Assembly (NCBI RefSeq): GCF_902459535.1
Contig: NZ_LR699553.1
Span: forward strand, 1,798,001-1,862,000
Source: Paraburkholderia dioscoreae
Lineage (GTDB): Bacteria; Pseudomonadota; Gammaproteobacteria; Burkholderiales; Burkholderiaceae
DNA: 64,000 nucleotides
Reading direction: 5' to 3'
Shown in pieces: positions 1 to 8,593 of this stretch. The notes under the pieces were generated by a model. The model saw only the letters and a program-made list of their open reading frames with translations. It did not search any database and was not told the DNA's origin. The position numbers and the translations under genes were made by a program. The first letter of the stretch is position 1. Every line of letters begins with the position of its first letter.

Positions 1-553
1 CTTGCTCCACGTAGACCAGATTGGCGGTGATGCCGCGCCGCGCTTCCTTGCCGAGCGAACGCGTGAAGCCTTCGAGCGCGCGCTGCGCGGTCCACTGCCG
101 CGGCGTCGCACAGCTTTCCGGCGGCCGTCCCAGCACGATGGTGCGCCCGCACCTGCCGAGCGAGCGCAGTGTGTCGTGAAAGAAGCCGTGCAGCGGTTCG
201 AGCTGGGTGCTGTCTTCGATCCCGCTCGCGTCGAACAGCAGGGCCGCGAGCTTGCCTTGGGAGCCGGAATCGGCCGCTTCGAAACGCCCCGTCATCAGAC
301 CGTGGCGATTGGCGAGCGGCACCCACAGCCCGGCGCCTTCATGCGCGACGCTGGTCACGCCGATGCCGGCCACGAGATTCGCGAGCGCGTCGAGCAACTG
401 CGGTTCGCGGCCCGCACCGATCGCCATCAGGCCGCCGAACTCCGGCTGGTCGGCGCGATAGCGGCGCAGCACCTCGGGCTTCGGCAGGCCGAGCGAGCGC
501 GCAAGGCGCGCGCCGAACGGCGAATTGACGAAGTTCAGATAAGAGTCGTTCAT
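1..553 (-). CDS. High-molecular-weight 3-oxoacyl-ACP reductase, FabG4-like (3' end beyond window)
   Basis: Only the first 184 residues are in the window; the gene runs off the left edge. They match the N-terminal half of long FabG proteins of the mycobacterial FabG4 type: an opening VNSPFGARLARSLGLPKP, a GRCGRTIVLGRPPES stretch near residues 134-147, and RALEGFTRSLGKEARRG near 159-174. The last is normally the SDR helix-loop. Family members reduce 3-oxoacyl thioesters with NAD(P)H. The SDR domain proper, with its Ser-Tyr-Lys triad, lies outside, so activity cannot be judged. The start ATG is at 551-553. The upstream neighbour on the same strand is a long FadE, so a role in fatty-acid beta-oxidation is inferred from context. 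Confidence 0.75.
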   Translation of the reverse strand, partial: MNDSYLNFVNSPFGARLARSLGLPKPEVLRRYRADQPEFGGLMAIGAGREPQLLDALANLVAGIGVTSVAHEGAGLWVPLANRHGLMTGRFEAADSGSQGKLAALLFDASGIEDSTQLEPLHGFFHDTLRSLGRCGRTIVLGRPPESCATPRQWTAQRALEGFTRSLGKEARRGITANLVYVEQ

Positions 554-712
554 ATTATTGATTGCTCCCGCTGGCCACGCCTCGAAGGCAGCCCCCGGCC
601 CGAATGAAGTCCCTCGCGGGATTGGAGGCGTCGAACGTGTGTCAGTGTGCACCGAGTTCGGCGCACACGGCGCGCCTTTCCCGGATGTTTTTTTTACAAG
701 CCGGCGCCGAGC

Positions 713-3211
713 TCAGGCTGCGAGCTCCAGCGCCTTTTCCAGCGTCTCCTTGCGTTTTTGCAGGTTGGCAAGCATGTCGAAGTCGGCGGGGAAGTCATCC
801 ACCTTCACGACTTGTGCGCCATAACGCGCGTAATCGTCGAGCACGCGGCGTTCGTCGGCGTCGATCAGGCCTTTTTTCTGCGCCGCGTCGGTCCATGCGG
901 CCAGTTGCGGCAGGCTCTGCGGCATCGGCTCGAGCAAACCTTGTTTGACCGCGTCGCGCAGCTTCTGGTCGATCTGCGTGAAGCGCGGGTTCAGCTCGAA
1001 CACCAGCTCGCCGTAGCCGAGCGCGTCGACATCCGGATGCGGCACGTACGAATCGGACACCAGACGGTTGCGCGCGGCACCCGGTGTTTGCATCAGTTCG
1101 GCGATTTCACTGCCGAGTCGGTCGGACGGTTCGCGGTGGGGCAGGCCGAACGGAAACGCGAGCACGCGCACGAGGCCGGCGGCGACGCGGTTCGGATAGT
1201 TGGCAAGCACACCGTCGAGCGCGTGTTGCGCCTTGTACAGCGAATCCTCGACGCCCCAGCGAACCAGCGGCAGGTCTTCTTCCTGGCGGCCTTCGTCCTC
1301 GAAGCGCTTGAGCGTGGCCGAAATCAGGTAGAGCTGCGACAGCACGTCGCCCAGACGCGCGGAGATGCGCTCGCGGCGTTTCAGATCGCCGCCTAGCACG
1401 AACATCGAGACATCGGCGAGCAGCGCGAATGCGGTGGAAAGGCGGGTCGCCGCGCGATAGTACGCATGCAGCGGCGCGTAGGCCATGCGCGGTTTGGCGA
1501 TGAACGCGCCACCCGTCACGCCGTACACGAAACTGCGCACCACGTTGGACAGCGTGAAGCTGACATGGCCGAAGAACGCTGCGTCGAAATCGCGCAGCGC
1601 CTTCGCGCGATCCGTTTCGCGCGTGGCGGCCATTTCCTTCAGCACATACGGATGACAGCGGATCGCACCCTGGCCGAAAATGATCAGGCAGCGCGTGAGA
1701 ATGTTCGCGCCTTCCACAGTGATCGCGATCGGCACCTGCTGATAGGCGCGCGCGAGAAAGTTCGACGGTCCCATGCAGATGCCCTTGCCGGCGGCGATAT
1801 CCATGCCGTCGTTAATGACCATGCGGGCACGCTCCGTGATGTGATATTTGGCGATCGCCGAAATCACCGAGGGTTTTTCGCCGAGATCCACCGCGTGCGC
1901 CGACAGGCGGCGCGCGGCGTCCATCACATACAGGTTGCCGCCCATGCGGCCGAGCGCTTCCTGCACGCCTTCGAACTTGCCGACGGCGGTGCGGAACTGG
2001 CGGCGAATCGCGGCGTAAGCGCCGGTGCCGCGCACGGCGATTTTCGCCATCCCCACATTCGACGAGGGCAGCGAAATCGCCCGGCCCGCTGCCAGGCATT
2101 CCATCAGCATGCGCCAGCCGTTGCCGACCTGCGCGCGGCCGCCGATCACCCAGTCGAGCGGAATGAACACGTCCTTGCCCGAGTTCGGACCGTTCTGGAA
2201 CACCGCGTTGAGCGGCCAGTGACGGCGGCCGATGTTCACGCCCGGATGGTCGGTCGGAATCAGCGCACAGGTAATGCCGGGTTCGTCGCTCATGCCGAGC
2301 AGGTGGTCGGGATCGAGCGCGCGGAACGCGAGGCCGAGCACGGTCGCGATCGGTCCGAGCGTGATGTAGCGCTTGTCCCACGTGACGCGAAAACCCAGCG
2401 TCTCGCGGCCTTCGAACGTGCCTTTGCATATGATGCCGACGTCCGGAATCGCCGCCGCATCGGAACCGGCGTACGGGCTCGTCAAGGCGAAGCAGGGAAT
2501 TTCCTCGCCGCGTGCGAGGCGCGGCAGATAGTGGTTTTTCTGCGCGTCGGTGCCGTAGTGCATCAGCAGTTCGGCGGGGCCGAGGGAGTTCGGCACCATC
2601 ACCGAAACGGCGGCGGCCGAGCAGCGCGTGGCGAGCTTCATGATGACCTGCGAATGCGCATACGCGGAGAACTGCTTGCCGCCGTACTGCTTCGGAATGA
2701 TCATGCCGAGAAAGCCGCGCTCCTTGATGTACTGCCAGGTTTGCGGCGACAGATCCTGCCAGATCATGGTGGTCTCCCAGTCGTTCGCGAGATCGCAGAG
2801 CTGCTCGCATTCGACGTCGAGGAACGACTGTTCTTCCGCCGTCAGCGTGGCGGGGCCGTAGCCGAGCAGCTTGTCCCAGTGCGGGCGGCCCGAGAATAGT
2901 TCGGCGTCCCACCAGACCGTGCCGGCTTCGATCGCGTCGCGCTCGGTCGGCGACATCTCCGGCAGGATCTTGCGGAAGATATCGAGCACGGGCTTGGCGA
3001 GCCACGCGCGGCGCAGCGGCTTGAGCGCGAGCACGAGGGCAGGGAGGACGAATACGACAGCGAGCAGCGAGGTGGCCACCGGGCCCGTCGCGCCGCTGAC
3101 ATGCGCGGCTGCCACCCAGACGATCATGAAGGCAAGCCACCATACGGCGCGTGCCTGAACGTAGACGAGCGCGAGAGCGGCTATGACGAGCACTGGGATG
3201 AACCACGGCAT
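713..3211 (-). CDS. fadE: Long-form acyl-CoA dehydrogenase FadE
   Basis: This 832-residue protein resembles the long gammaproteobacterial FadE (about 815 aa), which introduces the first double bond in fatty acyl-CoA beta-oxidation. A hydrophobic N-terminus (about residues 3-30 and 35-70) suggests membrane association. The acyl-CoA dehydrogenase core follows, with a flavin-contact stretch FALTSPYAGSDAAAIPD, and then the alpha-helical C-terminal DUF1974-type region typical of long FadE. The chosen start is the ATG at 3209-3211, preceded by a strong aggagg ribosome binding site; an in-frame upstream ATG at 3253 has none. The PsrA-like regulator gene lies upstream on the same strand and a FabG4-like gene downstream, which suggests a fatty-acid degradation cluster. 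Confidence 0.9.
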   Translation of the reverse strand: MPWFIPVLVIAALALVYVQARAVWWLAFMIVWVAAAHVSGATGPVATSLLAVVFVLPALVLALKPLRRAWLAKPVLDIFRKILPEMSPTERDAIEAGTVWWDAELFSGRPHWDKLLGYGPATLTAEEQSFLDVECEQLCDLANDWETTMIWQDLSPQTWQYIKERGFLGMIIPKQYGGKQFSAYAHSQVIMKLATRCSAAAVSVMVPNSLGPAELLMHYGTDAQKNHYLPRLARGEEIPCFALTSPYAGSDAAAIPDVGIICKGTFEGRETLGFRVTWDKRYITLGPIATVLGLAFRALDPDHLLGMSDEPGITCALIPTDHPGVNIGRRHWPLNAVFQNGPNSGKDVFIPLDWVIGGRAQVGNGWRMLMECLAAGRAISLPSSNVGMAKIAVRGTGAYAAIRRQFRTAVGKFEGVQEALGRMGGNLYVMDAARRLSAHAVDLGEKPSVISAIAKYHITERARMVINDGMDIAAGKGICMGPSNFLARAYQQVPIAITVEGANILTRCLIIFGQGAIRCHPYVLKEMAATRETDRAKALRDFDAAFFGHVSFTLSNVVRSFVYGVTGGAFIAKPRMAYAPLHAYYRAATRLSTAFALLADVSMFVLGGDLKRRERISARLGDVLSQLYLISATLKRFEDEGRQEEDLPLVRWGVEDSLYKAQHALDGVLANYPNRVAAGLVRVLAFPFGLPHREPSDRLGSEIAELMQTPGAARNRLVSDSYVPHPDVDALGYGELVFELNPRFTQIDQKLRDAVKQGLLEPMPQSLPQLAAWTDAAQKKGLIDADERRVLDDYARYGAQVVKVDDFPADFDMLANLQKRKETLEKALELAA

Positions 3212-3673
3212 GACGTTTCCTCCTGTTTCGATGGTGCGTGCGAACGCGTCCACGGGGCGCGGACGGTGCGCGTTCTATTGATTTTCTGCCCGGCGGCTGT
3301 GGTGCTTTTCCACGCGTTTGCGTGTTGCCTGCGTTTGCTTCCCCTCGCGCCTGCTTCGTTTTGCGCGTCGTGTCTGCAGTTCGACAGCGCGGCGTCGCTT
3401 AGGTGCGGGACTTAGACGTGCTGCTCAGGTATGCGGCGTTCATGATGTTCGGCTGCCTTTTTTGCTGGGTTTGTACCGGGTACTTGTTGCCTGTCTGATG
3501 CCTCGCCGACGGTGTAGAGATTGCCGGTCGATGCCTCGTGCGATGCTGCGGCATGCTTAACGTTGTGCGGCTTGCCGGCGTGACGCGGCGGGAATGTTAT
3601 TGCCGGCGCGCCAGTGCGCTGCCTGTTCCTCGTGCGGACGGCTCATGACGGCGCCGCCCGCAGCGCCTGTTTG
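3212..3673. other. Gene-free stretch between fadE and the TetR gene
   Basis: These 460 bases should hold the fadE leader and promoter (reading leftward) and the end of the TetR transcript. I see the strong fadE ribosome binding site at the left end. I see no convincing open reading frame, T-tailed hairpin or copy of the TTCAAAT palindrome found upstream of the TetR gene. Confidence 0.4.
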
Positions 3674-4549
3674 CTAAGCCGTGCCGTGCAACGCGTGCTG
3701 AAACGCGCCTGCCTCCATATTGTCGCCACGGCGTTCGCCTTCGGATACCCCCGCCGATGCCGATGCCGACGCCGATTCGCCTGACGCCCGCGTCGTGTTT
3801 TCCGCGCCTTGCGCGCTGCCCTCGATCGGGCATTCCGAGCCTCCTTCGGTAGCGTCGCCCAGTACCGCGGCGAATGCGGCCAGTTGCGAGCCGTTGGGCA
3901 GCGGCGCCTTGAGCGCGGCCACCATCAGCGAGGCAAGGCGTGCTATGAGCTGCAGGTCGTTCATCGACTTGCCCTGCGAGAACTCGGAAATCAGGCTGTC
4001 CGTATCGGTACCGGCCAGCACGCCTGAGAGCGCGCCGATCGCGAAGTGAAGCCGCCAGCCGAGCTCCTCACGCGGCAAATGCGGCAACGCGCGCTGGAAC
4101 GCATCGAAAAAACGCACCGCTACCGAAGCGTAGTGCCCGTTGAGAAAGTCGCGAATGAACGACGACGGGTCGGTATAAGCGCGCCCCAGCAACCGCAGGA
4201 ATGCCTTGCCGCCCACGCGTGGATCGCGCGACAGGCGCAGCGCCGGAATGAACATCGCGCCGAGCACATGCTCGCAGGTCAGACGCTCGCCGAGCATCGC
4301 GTCGAAGCGATCGAGCAGCTTGAGCCGCTCCTGATTGAGACGATCGAGGCGGCGCGACAGCATCGAGTGAATCAGCGATTCCTTGCTGCCGAAGTGGTAG
4401 TTCACTGCCGCCAGATTTACTTCGGCACGCGAAGTAATCTGGCGCAGCGACATGGCCTCATAGCCGCATTCGATGAACAGCGTTTCGGCGGCGTCGAGGA
4501 TGCGGGACTTCGTATCGCCGGCATGCCGGCCTGTTGTGCGAACTGCCAT
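3674..4549 (-). CDS. TetR-family regulator, PsrA-like (fatty-acid metabolism)
   Basis: The 291-residue protein has an N-terminal TetR helix-turn-helix (about residues 12-60, ILDAAETLFIECGYEAMSLR then AEVNLAAVNYHFGSKESL). This is very close to Pseudomonas PsrA, a repressor of fatty-acid degradation genes that responds to long-chain acyl ligands. The ligand-binding half matches the TetR_C PsrA/CerR type in length, and a low-complexity Ala/Ser/Gly-rich tail follows. The start chosen is the ATG at 4547-4549 with gggaga upstream; an in-frame ATG 12 codons earlier lacks a site. It lies just upstream of fadE on the same strand. A palindrome 45 bp upstream of the start suggests self-regulation. Control of fadE is inferred. 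Confidence 0.8.
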   Translation of the reverse strand: MAVRTTGRHAGDTKSRILDAAETLFIECGYEAMSLRQITSRAEVNLAAVNYHFGSKESLIHSMLSRRLDRLNQERLKLLDRFDAMLGERLTCEHVLGAMFIPALRLSRDPRVGGKAFLRLLGRAYTDPSSFIRDFLNGHYASVAVRFFDAFQRALPHLPREELGWRLHFAIGALSGVLAGTDTDSLISEFSQGKSMNDLQLIARLASLMVAALKAPLPNGSQLAAFAAVLGDATEGGSECPIEGSAQGAENTTRASGESASASASAGVSEGERRGDNMEAGAFQHALHGTA

Positions 4550-4593
4550 GTTGCGTCTCCCAGTTGCCGGGCATGCGGCCCGCAAACAAGCGA

Positions 4594-4611
4594 TTCAAAT
4601 ATCGATTTGAA
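4594..4611. promoter_or_regulatory. Candidate operator of the PsrA-like regulator
   Basis: A perfect inverted repeat, TTCAAAT-ATCG-ATTTGAA, begins 45 bp upstream of the regulator's start codon. PsrA-type repressors bind palindromes of the CAAAC/GTTTG kind, so the sequence and position fit an autoregulatory operator. No second copy was found in front of fadE. Confidence 0.5.
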
Positions 4612-4744
4612 ACGGCCGTTTTTTTCAGGATAAGAAGGAATGGTGCGTGCGATCAAGGGTCTGTGTCGACTAACTCCTCTAGAAGACCTGACGAAGGTCG
4701 AGCTTTCCCTGCACGCGGCGCGTCAAACCGCGCGGAAATAAAAA

Positions 4745-4774
4745 AGGCCGTTCCGATGGAAATCGGAACGGCCT
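4745..4774 (-). terminator. Intrinsic terminator for the MFS transporter gene
   Basis: A 13-bp perfect stem (AGGCCGTTCCGAT with its complement) closes a GGAA loop. Read on the minus strand it runs into TTTTTTATTT. It lies about 135 bp downstream of the MFS gene stop, in the right orientation to end that transcript. Confidence 0.85.
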
Positions 4775-4908
4775 CGTATGGCTTTGCTACTCTGTTTGGC
4801 CCAGCTTCTGTTTGCTGACGCGTGCTTTGCGTCGCGGCGGTTCGAGCCGCCTTTGCCGCTTATTGTGCCCGATAACGCGCCGGCAAAATAGCTGTTTGGT
4901 TCAAACGC

Positions 4909-6129
4909 TTAAAGCTGTGCCGCAACCTGCTTCGCCGACTGCGTCATGTCGATGCCGCGGCGCTCGCGGCTGAACGGAATCAGCGCGGCGATCACCACGG
5001 CCACGACGCCAATTACCACCGCCATGATGAGCGCGTAGTTGTTGCCGTGCGCTTCAGCGGCGCTCGCTTGCAGTGGGCCGTTGACCGACGCGATCAGATT
5101 GCCGAGCTGGTACACGAGGCCGGGGAACGTCGCGCGAATTTCATCGGGCGAGATTTCGTTCAGGTGCACCGGAATCACGCCCCACGCACCTTGCACGGAG
5201 ATCTGCATCAGGAAGGCGCCGAGCGCGAGCAGCAGCGGGGTGGTCGAGAAGGCCCACAAGGGCAGCACCGGCAACGCGATCAACGCCGCGATGAAGATCG
5301 CGCGCTTGCGGCCGATCTTCTCGGACAACGAACCGAAGAACAGGCCGCCGCAAATCGCGCCGACGTTCAGCGTGATGGTGATCCACGACACCGTATGCGC
5401 GTCGAACTGATGCTGCACGCGCAGGAAGGTCGGATACAGATCCTGTGAGCCGTGCGAGAAGAAGTTGAACGCGGTCATCAGAATGATCGCGTACAGCGAC
5501 AGCTTGACGTTCTGCCGGAGCGTGGCCACGAGACCCGGGCGCGCTTTCTTTTCGAGCGTCTTGAAGGCGGGCGATTCCGGCACATGCGCCCGCACGTATA
5601 GCACGAGCAGCGCCGGCAGTACGCCGACAAAGAACATGCCGCGCCAGCCGATGTACTGATAGAACACGCCGAACACGACCGAGGCGAGCAGATAGCCGCT
5701 CGGATAGCCGGCTTGCAGCAGACCCGAGACGATGCCGCGCGATTTGGGCGGCACGGTTTCCATGGTCAGTGCGCCGCCCACGCCCCATTCGCCGCCCATC
5801 GCGATGCCGAACAGCGCGCGCAGCACGAGCAGGGTGGCCAGGTTAGGCGAAAAGCCGGAGAGCAATTCCAGCAGCGAGAAACACGCGATGTTGACCATCA
5901 GCGTGGGACGGCGGCCGTACCTGTCGGCGAGCCAGCCGAAAATCAATGCGCCGACCGGACGCATCATCAAGGTCAGCATAATGCCGAAGGCGACCTCCGG
6001 GATTTTCGTATTGAACTCCGCCGCGATATCTTTCAATACGAACACCATTAGAAAGAAATCGAATGCGTCGAGTGTCCAGCCCAGATAGGCGGCGATCGTG
6101 ACGTTTCTCTGTTCCCGTGTCCAGCTCAT
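4909..6129 (-). CDS. MFS carboxylate/sialate-type proton symporter
   Basis: The 406-residue protein has about 12 hydrophobic segments. It carries the MFS loop 2-3 signature GWLADRYGRRP near residue 75 and the segment GMGGEWGVGGALTMETVP typical of the sialate:H+ symporter / Jen1-lactate permease group (also near aromatic-acid symporters). It is therefore predicted to import an organic acid with protons across the inner membrane; the substrate cannot be read from sequence. The start ATG (6127-6129) has aggaga upstream. It appears to be a single-gene transcript ending at the hairpin at 4745-4774, with a comparatively A+T-rich leader that may be its control region. Confidence 0.8.
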   Translation of the reverse strand: MSWTREQRNVTIAAYLGWTLDAFDFFLMVFVLKDIAAEFNTKIPEVAFGIMLTLMMRPVGALIFGWLADRYGRRPTLMVNIACFSLLELLSGFSPNLATLLVLRALFGIAMGGEWGVGGALTMETVPPKSRGIVSGLLQAGYPSGYLLASVVFGVFYQYIGWRGMFFVGVLPALLVLYVRAHVPESPAFKTLEKKARPGLVATLRQNVKLSLYAIILMTAFNFFSHGSQDLYPTFLRVQHQFDAHTVSWITITLNVGAICGGLFFGSLSEKIGRKRAIFIAALIALPVLPLWAFSTTPLLLALGAFLMQISVQGAWGVIPVHLNEISPDEIRATFPGLVYQLGNLIASVNGPLQASAAEAHGNNYALIMAVVIGVVAVVIAALIPFSRERRGIDMTQSAKQVAAQL

Positions 6130-6537
6130 TGATTGTTCTCCTGAGTCTCCAATCACCCGTGTTCAACTACGGGCGGCTCCGCAGCCCCGCACCCCCTGTG
6201 GCAAAGGCTCCGGGGCGAGTGTACGCCGACTGTTAAACGCTTGCATGAATGAACGCACGTTTATCCGTATTAATCCCTGGAGCAAGTTTCATGCGAAATG
6301 ACGGTGCATGCATTATGTTTGGTAAATGTAATTATTGTATTAATAGTGTGTGCAATGCAGTTTGTTATTTGTAATCTATTTCAAGTGCCATTGCACGGTA
6401 ATCCGTCAGTCTGACTTCAAGGTAATTCACGCGCGATAGAGGTGGTGCTCGCGGGATTCCGGTTGGCGGCGGCGCGGACCGGCGGGTATAACAGCGGCTC
6501 GCGGCATTCGCGCCGCGCATACAAGGGAGACTGATCA
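6130..6537. promoter_or_regulatory. Divergent control region between the MFS and MAPEG genes
   Basis: This 400-bp gap separates divergently transcribed genes. Bases 6240-6400 are visibly richer in A and T than the surroundings (for example TGTAATTATTGTATTAATAG), as expected for promoters. I do not recognise a specific operator; a TGCATGCA element at about 6306 is too short to interpret. No gene is seen. Confidence 0.4.
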
Positions 6538-6912
6538 ATGACAATTCCGCATTTATGCCTGCTCATCGTGGTGCTGTTGCCGTTTCCGTGGACGATGCTG
6601 GCGAAGGTCAGCAAGCGCTATGACAACCGCACGCCGCGCGCTTATCTTGCCGGGCTCGAAGGCTGGCGCGCGCGAGCGCATGCGGCGCATCAGAACGCGT
6701 GGGAGGCGCTGGCAATGTTTACCGCTGCGATCGTCGTGGCCGGGCAGGCGGGCGGATCGAGCCCGTGGATCAACTGGCTGTCCATCACCTTCGTCGTTAC
6801 CCGGGTGCTGCACGGCGTGCTGTATGTGGCGAACGTGGCGCCGCTGCGGTCGCTGGTGTGGTTCGTCGGCATCGTGTGCGTAGTGTCGATCTTCTTTGTA
6901 TCGGTTCGCTAG
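6538..6912 (+). CDS. MAPEG-family membrane protein
   Basis: The 124-residue protein has four hydrophobic segments and the MAPEG pattern, including RAYLAGLEGWRARAHAAHQNAWEALAMF (residues about 34-61) with its conserved Arg, His and Asn, and a later TRVLHGVLYVANVAPLRSLVW. MAPEG proteins are small inner-membrane relatives of microsomal glutathione S-transferase. Bacterial members of this short type are mostly uncharacterised, so catalytic activity is not claimed. The start ATG has aagggaga upstream. It appears monocistronic, with the ClC channel gene about 270 bp downstream on the same strand. Confidence 0.85.
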   Translation: MTIPHLCLLIVVLLPFPWTMLAKVSKRYDNRTPRAYLAGLEGWRARAHAAHQNAWEALAMFTAAIVVAGQAGGSSPWINWLSITFVVTRVLHGVLYVANVAPLRSLVWFVGIVCVVSIFFVSVR

Positions 6913-7183
6913 GTAAGCGTGGTGGCGTCCGCGCTGTTCGCGCGGGCGCGAGCCGTCTTTGGTGGCGCTTTAGCTTGAATGCCTTGTTGGATCGAACGAG
7001 CTGGCGCGGGCCGAAACGTGAGCGCCTGATCCGGTGGGCACGGCCGGGAAGCCCTATGGCACCTGCCTTTCGGCTTATATATGCAGTTTATGAATCAGTC
7101 GAGCTGAAAAATCAATTGGATTCATGCTGCGTCGCGGAATAAGATGCTTGGCATCCCGTTCATTTCATTGCAGCCGACGCGCC

Positions 7184-8515
7184 ATGTCAGTCAAATCAAT
7201 CACTTCCGTGCCAGTACGCCGCGAGCGGAGTCCGTTTGTCGTCGTGGCCGCCGTCACGCTGCTTACGGGCCTTGGCGCCGGTTTGGGCGGCATGCTGCTC
7301 GCGTTGCTGCTGCACGGCATCCAGCATCTCGCCTACGGCTACAGCGTGACGCACGTGATCAGCGCCGAGAGTTTTCTGCAAGGCGTGAGCGGCGCCGCGC
7401 CCGAGCGCCGCCTCGTCGTGCTGACGATCTGCGGGTTGGTGGCGGGGCTCGGCTGGTGGGCGCTGTACCGGTTTGGCCGGCCGCTCGTGAGTATTCGTCA
7501 GGCCGTCAAGTCCGACGATCCGCAGATGCCTGTGCTGAGCACGACGATCCATGCATTGCTGCAGATCGTCACCGTCGCGCTGGGCTCGCCGCTCGGCCGT
7601 GAAGTCGCGCCGCGCGAAGTCGGCTCGGCGCTCGCCGGCTGGCTGTCGCGCCGCGCGGGTCTGTCTGTCGCGCAGAGCCGGATCATGGTGGCGTGCGGCG
7701 CGGGCGCCGGTCTGGCCGCGGTCTATAACGTGCCGCTCGGCGGCGCGGTGTTCGTGCTCGAAGTCCTGCTGGGTACTTTCGGCTGGCCCGCCCTGGTGCC
7801 GGCCATCGTGACCTCGTCGGTGGCGGCGCGGGTCGCGCAGCTGGGACTGGGCAACGAGCATCAATACCTCGTGCCTTCAATGGTGCTGAGTTCATCGCTC
7901 GTGGTCTGGTCCGTGGTGTGCGGCCCGATTCTGGGCGCGGCGGCGTGGAGCTTCGCGGAGCTGATGAAGCGCTCGCGCGCGGCTGCCCCGAAAAACTGGC
8001 GCCTGCCGGTGTTGTCGCTGCTGAACTTCGCGATGATCGGCGTACTGGCGATGCATTTCCCGCAGTTGCTCGGCAATGGCAAAGGGCCTGCGGGACTGGC
8101 ATTCAACGGTGGCCTGACCCTGAGTCTCGCCGCGATGCTGCTGGTGCTGAAGGTGGTGATTACCGCGAGCAGTCTGCGGGCGGGCGCCGAGGGCGGCCTG
8201 CTCACGCCGGGGCTCGCGAACGGCGCATTACTGGCGATCGTGCTCGGCGGGTTGTGGAGCATGGTGTGGCCGGGGGCGTCGCTGGGTGCGTTCGCGGTGG
8301 TCGGCGCAACCGCGTTTCTCGCTGCCTCGATGCAGATGCCGATTACGGCCGTGGTGCTGATGTTTGAATTCACCCGCATGAGCCAGGATTTTCTGATTCC
8401 GGTTCTGTTTGCCGTGGGCGGCGCGCTGCTCGGTTTTCGCGCCTGCGCGAAGTGGGTGCCGGCGCTGCAGTCGAGCTTTGGTTTGAACTGGAGCGGGGCG
8501 GCCAAAGCGCGATAA
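7184..8515 (+). CDS. ClC-family chloride channel or antiporter, ClcB-like
   Basis: The 443-residue protein is almost entirely membrane-embedded. It has ClC pore signatures: GSPLGREVAPRE near residue 133 (canonical GxxLGREGP, here with a changed final part) and GAGAGLAAVYNVPLGGAVFVLE near 170. ClC proteins conduct or exchange chloride and often help in acid stress. I do not see the proton-glutamate of true exchangers unambiguously, so channel versus antiporter stays open. The start chosen is the ATG at 7184, where similarity and the first membrane helix begin; its ribosome binding site is weak. An upstream in-frame ATG at 7124 would add a 20-residue Arg-rich tail. Confidence 0.85.
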   Translation: MSVKSITSVPVRRERSPFVVVAAVTLLTGLGAGLGGMLLALLLHGIQHLAYGYSVTHVISAESFLQGVSGAAPERRLVVLTICGLVAGLGWWALYRFGRPLVSIRQAVKSDDPQMPVLSTTIHALLQIVTVALGSPLGREVAPREVGSALAGWLSRRAGLSVAQSRIMVACGAGAGLAAVYNVPLGGAVFVLEVLLGTFGWPALVPAIVTSSVAARVAQLGLGNEHQYLVPSMVLSSSLVVWSVVCGPILGAAAWSFAELMKRSRAAAPKNWRLPVLSLLNFAMIGVLAMHFPQLLGNGKGPAGLAFNGGLTLSLAAMLLVLKVVITASSLRAGAEGGLLTPGLANGALLAIVLGGLWSMVWPGASLGAFAVVGATAFLAASMQMPITAVVLMFEFTRMSQDFLIPVLFAVGGALLGFRACAKWVPALQSSFGLNWSGAAKAR

Positions 8516-8593
8516 GGCGGTGGCCTTTGGTGGCGGCATGGTGGATGCCATGCCGTCGAACGCAAAACCGGCCGAAGCGCCGTTGCTCAAACG

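Noticed and set aside
1466..2899. Long plus-strand open frame opposite fadE
   Set aside because: It is antisense to a clear acyl-CoA dehydrogenase, is rich in Arg/His/Ala as expected from complementary high-GC codons, and has no domain or start signal.
8535..8554. Hairpin GGCATGG/CCATGCC between the ClC gene and the CoA ligase gene
   Set aside because: The stem is only 7 bp with no T-tract on either strand, so I do not call it a terminator.
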